A stretch of DNA of 36,732 nt. Source: JAXHUA01 sp034189695 (lineage in GTDB: Bacteria > Chloroflexota > Dehalococcoidia > E44-bin15). Location of the stretch: positions 1 to 36,732 of the forward strand of contig JAXHUA010000184.1 in the NCBI GenBank assembly GCA_034189695.1, read 5' to 3'. The translations under genes were made by a program, and so were the position numbers. Shown piece after piece: positions 32,427-36,732 of this stretch. The notes beneath the pieces were generated by a model, which was not told the origin of the DNA, did no database searches, and saw only the letters and a list, made by a program, of their open reading frames with translations. Each line of letters opens with the position of its first letter. Position 1 is the stretch's first letter.

Positions 32427-32487
32427 ATTGCAAACCATTGCAATACTACCCGAAAGGCATGGTAACAGACCTCGTCTGCGGAGTCAA
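32427..32487 (-). promoter_or_regulatory. Promoter and perfect inverted repeat upstream of fmdE
   Basis: On the minus strand TTGACT (32482-32487) and TACCAT (32459-32464) are 17 bases apart, a moderate promoter. Downstream, ATTGCAA (32427-32433) and TTGCAAT (32438-32444) form a perfect 7-bp inverted repeat with a 4-base spacer, about 40 bases before fmdE. Typical in size and symmetry for a dimeric repressor site; the regulator is unknown. Confidence 0.65.
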
Positions 32488-32741
32488 GCGGTTCTTGAGA
32501 GGGGGGCGAAGCCAGCAGCCTGGTTGCGCTCACCACGGGAGGAACACCGGCATATCTGATGGACATGTTCTGTGACCATTCCCCTGGCGAAGAGGCTTCA
32601 CGTATTCCGCCAGGGTGCCTTCCTTGAGCGGTTCTTCATTGTGCTATCATTGGGCAATGTGGGGGCAGTCATGTACAGGCGCTGACCCGCGTCGAAGCGG
32701 TACGATGCTGCGAGTTGTTGGCGAACCGAGGAAGTCGAGAC

Positions 32742-33521
32742 ATGTCTGAGTTCCGGTACAATAAGTCAAGGAAATACACTGACTACGATACAATCTACGG
32801 GCAATGCAGCGGTCCAGGGGGCCTGCAGCTTGCCGAGTTCATGGCTGAGAAGATGGAGCTTGTCCCGGGCAGGAGACTCCTGGATGTTGGCGCAAATCGA
32901 GGCTACCAGACGTGCTTCCTGGCAAGGGAGTACGGCGTGTTTGCCGTAGGTATCGATCCCTCCCGTGACAGAATGGACGGATACCCCGTCATTGAACACC
33001 TGCGAAGGAATGCGGAGGAATGGCGTGTTGAGGACTCCGTATTGGCAATCAGGGTCGGTGTTCCGGAAACGAATTTCGCGGCTGACTCCTTCGACTACGT
33101 CTATTCGACCACGGCGCTTGAAATGGTCCGGGTGGCTCAGGGTGTCGAAGGCTACTTCAACTGTTTGAAAGAGGTCTTCCGCGTCTTGAGGCCCGGGGGA
33201 GTCTTCGGGTTGGGGGAGCCCATGCATCTTGACGTCGATCTGCCTTCGGACCTTGAACCATACGTATCTCAAGAGGAATACCCGTGGAAGGAGTGCTTCC
33301 GGAGTCTGCGCGAGACAACCGGACTCGTGAGGTCGGCGGGGTTTGATATCATTGAAGCCGGGTATGCTCCCGACGCTCGCCGGTGGTGGAAGGCCTATGC
33401 GATGCACGATCCTTTCTGCAAAGAAGACCCGGAGGGTGATCCCAGGACTCTTGAGATAGATGGCGGTCGCTGGACGAGTTTCGGCTACATCATCGCCAGG
33501 AAACCCGCACCAGAGGGCTGA
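32742..33521 (+). CDS. SAM-dependent methyltransferase (type 11)
   Basis: Encodes 259 residues. RRLLDVGANRGYQTCFLAREYG is the SAM-binding motif I (an Asn-containing variant of GxGxG), FAVGIDPSRDRM motif II, FDYVYSTTALEMV the DxxYxxxxL segment, and EVFRVLRPGGVFGLGEP motif III. No membrane segment or signal. ATG 32742 has GAGGAAG seven bases upstream. It is divergent from the FmdE operon and stands alone. The substrate is unknown; ubiquinone-like, small-molecule and tRNA substrates are all found in the family. It is one of three unrelated methyltransferases in 4 kb. Confidence 0.88.
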   Translation: MSEFRYNKSRKYTDYDTIYGQCSGPGGLQLAEFMAEKMELVPGRRLLDVGANRGYQTCFLAREYGVFAVGIDPSRDRMDGYPVIEHLRRNAEEWRVEDSVLAIRVGVPETNFAADSFDYVYSTTALEMVRVAQGVEGYFNCLKEVFRVLRPGGVFGLGEPMHLDVDLPSDLEPYVSQEEYPWKECFRSLRETTGLVRSAGFDIIEAGYAPDARRWWKAYAMHDPFCKEDPEGDPRTLEIDGGRWTSFGYIIARKPAPEG

Positions 33522-33585
33522 CAGCGTTGCGGGCCGGCTTCCCGGGGCATCTTTCACCGTCCCCGTTTCTCAAGTGCAGGTCCGG

Positions 33586-33627
33586 CTACCACTGGACGAA
33601 CATGGGGATGTCTGATTCTCCTGTACT
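33586..33627. repeat. Short repeated motif, copy 2 (33.6 kb)
   Basis: CTACCACTGGACGAACATGG plus GGATG, matching the copy at 34706 in 20 of 22 positions over CCACTGGACGAACAT. In the plus-strand frame it reads CRSGYHWTNMGMSDSPVL and stops. It lies 65 bases after a methyltransferase stop, in a gap of about 250 bases that holds no gene. Confidence 0.55.
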
Positions 33628-33774
33628 ATGACAACTCCACCGAAAGAGAATCCTGAAGTCTCCTGCATTAGACAGGCAATCCCACCTGTCGGAGATAACT
33701 CATCGGGAGCAACGTTCTACGCGAGGGTGGCAACAGGGACTAGTGTGCCCGGGCGGCACTGATAGAGGTTGTTC

Positions 33775-34539
33775 TCATAGGTGACTGCCTGGCGAATGAG
33801 ATCTGATGGGAGCGAGGCAGTACATGGCCCAACCCATATACTGGCGTTGGAACTGCAAGTAATCATCCTGGTCAGCACGAAAATGCTTGAATACCTGTTC
33901 ATAGTCAGGGTGGGTGGGATTCTCTTCAAGCCAACGTATCAGTCCATACCAGCTATCCGAAATGTACCTATCCCAGTCGTCGTTGCTGGCACGGATGATG
34001 TATTCGAGTTCAAAGCCTTCGTCCCGGGTAAGTTGGGCTAGTTCCGGTTCCGTGTGCGTAGTTGTCTGTTTCTGGGCGTATTCCGGATGTACCTGGTTGC
34101 TGAGCCAGTGGGTTTCGCCAATACCAAGGCGTCCATTCTGATGAACAGCCTGCTTCATCGCCTGAATCGTCTGCTGGTAGCCGCCGAAAACAAACGTTGC
34201 CCCAATACATGTTGCGGCATCGAAGGCCCCCTCTTCGAATACGTGGTCAGCCGCAGGAGAGCAGACGATTTCGATTTGGTCCGACAACCCTCTCTCGACC
34301 AGCTTCTTTCTGGCCCGGTCGCAGAAATCATCGGATATATCTATGCCTATGCCAGTGATACCGAATTGCTCAGCCCAGAGAGTGATGGGCTCGGCACAAC
34401 CACAACCGAAGTCGATGACTCGGTTTCCCTTCTTCAAGTTGAGTAGTCCGCCAAGTTTGATGATTTTTTCCGGCGTGGAAGGGTTCAGTATCTCCATATA
34501 GCGGTGTGCGATACTCATAAGATCACGAAATTCCATCAT
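33775..34539 (-). CDS. SAM-dependent methyltransferase (third copy)
   Basis: Encodes 254 residues. NRVIDFGCGCAEPITLWAEQFG is motif I and TGIGIDISDDFCDRARKKL motif II; AFDAATCIGATFVFGG and QAVHQNGRLGIGETHWLS follow in the order of class I methyltransferases. The first ~40 residues (RYMEILNPSTPEKIIKLGGLLNL) resemble the helical lid of small-molecule methyltransferases. Composition is lower in G+C than the left part of the window. The ATG at 34539 has a weak AAGG site five bases upstream; a second ATG lies directly after it. It is not adjacent to a partner. Substrate unknown. Confidence 0.85.
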   Translation of the reverse strand: MMEFRDLMSIAHRYMEILNPSTPEKIIKLGGLLNLKKGNRVIDFGCGCAEPITLWAEQFGITGIGIDISDDFCDRARKKLVERGLSDQIEIVCSPAADHVFEEGAFDAATCIGATFVFGGYQQTIQAMKQAVHQNGRLGIGETHWLSNQVHPEYAQKQTTTHTEPELAQLTRDEGFELEYIIRASNDDWDRYISDSWYGLIRWLEENPTHPDYEQVFKHFRADQDDYLQFQRQYMGWAMYCLAPIRSHSPGSHL

Positions 34540-34967
34540 TCAAGCCTTCGTCAGAAAATGGCGACTTCATTAAGAAAGGCGTTACGGGACCTGAAGCTGA
34601 TCTTGCGTTGATAGTGGGGTGATGACAGTCCCGGACTTTTCGCCCAATTATGAACATCCTAGACTTCTGCTTGAGAAGAAGCAAGCAGTCCTGGCCACAA
34701 TATTGCCACTGGACGAACATAGGCATGGATGTCCAGTGATGCAAATATCAATATCTACTTCCATTGGCCCCTGTCGTTAGATAGCAGTCCCAATAGGGAC
34801 TTGGGAGAGAGGGTCCTTCCATGTGTGCATATCAATCGGAGAATGACCATTTCAACTAATGGCGTTGTCTTAGTCTTGCAGTTGACCTGGGGACATGCAC
34901 ATTCTATTTGACATTTCCACCGGAGAAGTTGGAGCTACTCGATCAGCCGTTACCGCGTGAACATACA
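34540..34967. other. Low-G+C gap with short repeat copy 3 and hairpins
   Basis: No gene is supported in this stretch. CCACTGGACGAACATAGGCA (from 34706) is the third copy of the short motif; here CACTGGAC (34707-34714) and GTCCAGTG (34731-34738) also form a perfect 8-bp inverted repeat. AGTCCC/GGGACT (34786-34801) makes a small hairpin with an AATA loop. The rest is AT-richer and without open frames longer than ORF noise. Confidence 0.55.
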
Positions 34968-35426
34968 TTACGGTATTTCTATGTCAAAAGATGTTTGTGT
35001 TCTGACCTGATCAGTTGCAGTAATCAACTCGAAAGAGACCTTCGTATCACCACTCTTGAGCGTGTTGAACATGAACCAGGCCGTACCGTCAACTGGGGAT
35101 TGCGGGTCAAGCATGACTATAGCCTGATCTGGATTGGAAAGGATATCGTTGTCGAATGAAACAACCCAATGTTCGCCAACCCTTGGGATGACATATAGCC
35201 CTATGGCAAACCTGTCACCAACGTTGGCTATGATGGCCTGTGTCGGGTCGATGTAGGTTGGCATGACCAACCACGGCGCTTGAGCTTGTCGAGAAGGCTC
35301 AACAGTATACGGTACTGGAGTTATGGTGAAAGTCGTGGTTGGGGTAGCACTAGACTGACCGCACGAAACTCCGACCACAAGTGTTCCAATAATCATTGCG
35401 ACAAACAAAGCACATCCCTTGTTCAT
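34968..35426 (-). CDS. Lipoprotein resembling a chagasin-type (I42) protease inhibitor
   Basis: Encodes 152 residues. The N-terminus is a lipoprotein signal (basic start, hydrophobic core, VGVSCGQ lipobox), followed by a Ser/Thr/Pro-rich linker and a domain of about 100 residues. IANVGDRFAIGLYVIPRVGEHWVVSFD, then TAWFMFNTLKSGDTKVSFEL, matches the shape of the chagasin/amoebiasin family (I42), small beta-barrels that block cysteine proteases with an N-P-x-x-G-x-x-W loop; here the loop reads PRVGEHW. It lies 140 bases downstream of the secreted protein with peptidase-like features on the same strand, with a hairpin between. Similarity is by eye and weak, so the inhibitor call is tentative. Confidence 0.6.
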   Translation of the reverse strand: MNKGCALFVAMIIGTLVVGVSCGQSSATPTTTFTITPVPYTVEPSRQAQAPWLVMPTYIDPTQAIIANVGDRFAIGLYVIPRVGEHWVVSFDNDILSNPDQAIVMLDPQSPVDGTAWFMFNTLKSGDTKVSFELITATDQVRTQTSFDIEIP

Positions 35427-35463
35427 CTGATTCCCTTTCGAAAACCGAGACGTGTCTCGTGCC

Positions 35464-35487
35464 CCGTTGCTGGCCAGCCAGCAACGG
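35464..35487. terminator. 10-bp perfect hairpin between two secreted-protein genes
   Basis: CCGTTGCTGG (35464-35473) and CCAGCAACGG (35478-35487) pair perfectly around CCAG. It lies between the end of the secreted-protein gene (35570) and the start of the lipoprotein gene (35426). No T-run follows in the minus direction, so attenuation or mRNA protection is as likely as termination. Confidence 0.5.
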
Positions 35488-35569
35488 ACGGACTATTCAG
35501 CAAAAAGCACAATTCCGGTATCCAGATAGACTATCGATTAGTCACATAGACAAATGTGCCAAATCGATT

Positions 35570-36610
35570 TCAATTTGCAGTATGCAACTTCACCTTGCTG
35601 TCCGAGTATACCTGGACGTTCAAATAGGTGAGATTGCTACCACCGGGAATGGCTTCAACTTCATGCCAGGTGATGTCTACGGTAGAATAAAGGTACTCCA
35701 GGGACATGTTATGGAACGTCGTATCTCCTGGAACATCTTCGTCTCCATTTATGTTGTACGTTTCAAGAGCGCAAAACACAGCTAGATCACTTTCTCCAAA
35801 TTCATTACTATAAAGGGCGGAATACTGGCCCGTGTCACTGTCAGTGATTTGAATGAACCACGTTGAGTATTCCCAGACCCACATCATCGTCCCGTACAGA
35901 CTATCACCTTCGTTGACATTGCGGACCGTACCTCTAATGTTACCCTGATTGCCGACTGACCACGCTGCGATAGTCCATCTTCCACTACCTGCATTATTCC
36001 ATTCAAGTACGGGCTGTATTATTTCAGTTCCGTCATCGGGCTCAATGCCATTAAAAAGGAAATCTACTACGTTTCCACCAGGATCGGGCGGGGCTGACGG
36101 CACTGTCCAGTGTGCTTGGAACCAATCGAGATTCGCCACGGTCCAGTCTTCCGAATACTCGAGCCATCCACTATAGCTAGGGACTTCTTCACGATACTCC
36201 GGCTTCCCCAGGTTTGTGTTTCGGTGATTCACAATCGTGAGAATAAGTTCTTCATCATAGAAGATTCTCGTCGTTTCGCCACAGGTTTCAATACGCGAAC
36301 CGCTGGGAACATTGTAGACCTCGGATGCTCTTTGGAGACCGTACGGGGTCGGTACCAACGCGGAGCGAGAATTCGACGTCTTGTATATAGTCTTTCCGGC
36401 AGGACTGATTACTGATGTTTCTCCGTTTTGCAGATGATTGATTATCGAACCATTGGGTATCAAATTCCCACCGTTGATGGGTTCAACACTGAACGGTTCT
36501 TGCAGCCACGAGACAGGTACTTGCTCATCACCGGCCAGCACGACGATTATGTTGGTCAGGACAAGTGCACAGATAACAGCAACAGCCAAAACAGATCTCA
36601 GTGCTTTCAT
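35570..36610 (-). CDS. Secreted beta-sandwich protein, possible G1-like peptidase
   Basis: Encodes 346 residues. A signal peptide is clear: MKALRSVLAVAVICALVLTN then IVVLAG. The N-terminal ~120 mature residues have no recognised family. The C-terminal ~200 are strand-rich: DWFQAHWTVPSAPPDPGGNV, DFLFNGIEPDDGTEIIQPVL, GRWTIAAWSVGNQGN, TWFIQITDSDTG and FCALETYNI. The 'xWTVPSxP...ILQxx' layout recalls glutamic peptidases (G1, eqolisins), where Gln in ILQ and a distant Glu are catalytic; here candidates are Gln in EIIQPV and Glu in ALETYN. The mapping is by eye and tentative. GGGGA precedes the ATG. It is upstream of the inhibitor-like lipoprotein. Confidence 0.55.
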   Translation of the reverse strand: MKALRSVLAVAVICALVLTNIIVVLAGDEQVPVSWLQEPFSVEPINGGNLIPNGSIINHLQNGETSVISPAGKTIYKTSNSRSALVPTPYGLQRASEVYNVPSGSRIETCGETTRIFYDEELILTIVNHRNTNLGKPEYREEVPSYSGWLEYSEDWTVANLDWFQAHWTVPSAPPDPGGNVVDFLFNGIEPDDGTEIIQPVLEWNNAGSGRWTIAAWSVGNQGNIRGTVRNVNEGDSLYGTMMWVWEYSTWFIQITDSDTGQYSALYSNEFGESDLAVFCALETYNINGDEDVPGDTTFHNMSLEYLYSTVDITWHEVEAIPGGSNLTYLNVQVYSDSKVKLHTAN

Positions 36611-36732
36611 TCTATCTGTCCCCTTTCAATTCAATTTATTTGGACCCTTGGCTTTGTGCCCCTGTCTTTCTGCCAGATTCGCTCTTTCTGAACTTCTGTC
36701 ATTAAACTTCTCCCGGAAGACTGGGGACGTTA
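36611..36732. other. Right edge, no gene seen
   Basis: Upstream region of the secreted-protein gene. A run of AT-rich sequence (TTCAATTTATTTGG region) precedes it on the coding strand, but no clear -35/-10 pair was found before the window ends. Confidence 0.4.

Overview
The window reads as a bacterial chromosome segment, high in G+C for most of its length and visibly lower in G+C over roughly the last 3 kb. Several features suggest an anaerobe that handles C1 units: a stand-alone MetF-like reductase, FmdE, NuoE/NuoF/HoxU-like flavin and Fe-S proteins, a ferredoxin-containing MinD ATPase with FmdB and NifX/NifB-type partners, and a DUF134 regulator. These, plus the dispersed repeats whose cores read in frame as VSLSNH- and GEPVEP-like peptides, fit an anaerobic member of the Chloroflexota, perhaps Dehalococcoidia. 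That assignment is inference; no rRNA, tRNA or marker tree is available here.

Layout. 1-1445: a 29-residue membrane peptide, a decayed acetyltransferase-like fragment and a small hypothetical protein. 1446-6321 (minus): a long run DUF134 - Fur - MinD/ferredoxin - FmdB - NifX - MetF - zinc-ribbon/helix protein - thioredoxin fusion. 6581-8654: a PEBP protein, a transglutaminase-like protein and a divergent metallo-beta-lactamase-fold protein. 8680-11802 (minus): NuoE, NuoF and HoxU/NuoG-N homologues, an NAD(H)-reactive electron-transfer module without a catalytic subunit in view. 12134-15069: rhomboid protease, a membrane protein with a TrkA-C domain, an Fe-S protein and a Sir2 deacylase. 15215-15975: a 202-bp tandem array. 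16030-21996: two divergent ABC-2 exporter units around a TetR gene with a perfect palindromic operator. 22089-25772: DUF89, DUF72 and RecF, separated by mosaic repeats and a MITE-like element. 26002-28124: an orphan ABC substrate-binding lipoprotein and an SDR dehydrogenase. 28283-30487: a 734-residue SMC/RecF-like ATPase lying between the intact SDR gene and the 3' relic of a second SDR copy. 30990-33521: FmdE with a His-rich methyltransferase, and another methyltransferase. 33775-36610: a third methyltransferase, a lipoprotein resembling a chagasin-type inhibitor, and a secreted protein with faint similarity to glutamic peptidases.

How it fits together. The clearest regulatory signal is a nearly identical promoter/operator upstream of the DUF134 gene and upstream of nuoE: a TTGACG -35, a TATA(G/C)T -10 and the shared 18-mer TTGTCATATGCTCATAAT (plus-strand reading). 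This suggests that one regulator, possibly DUF134 itself, coordinates the Fe-S/MetF cluster with the NADH-linked electron-transfer module. The ABC exporters are probably governed by the TetR protein encoded between them. The right-hand part, from about 28 kb on, looks like an accessory region: lower G+C, a lone ATPase of possible defence type, three unrelated methyltransferases, a broken gene copy, and three copies of a short motif in the gaps between modules.
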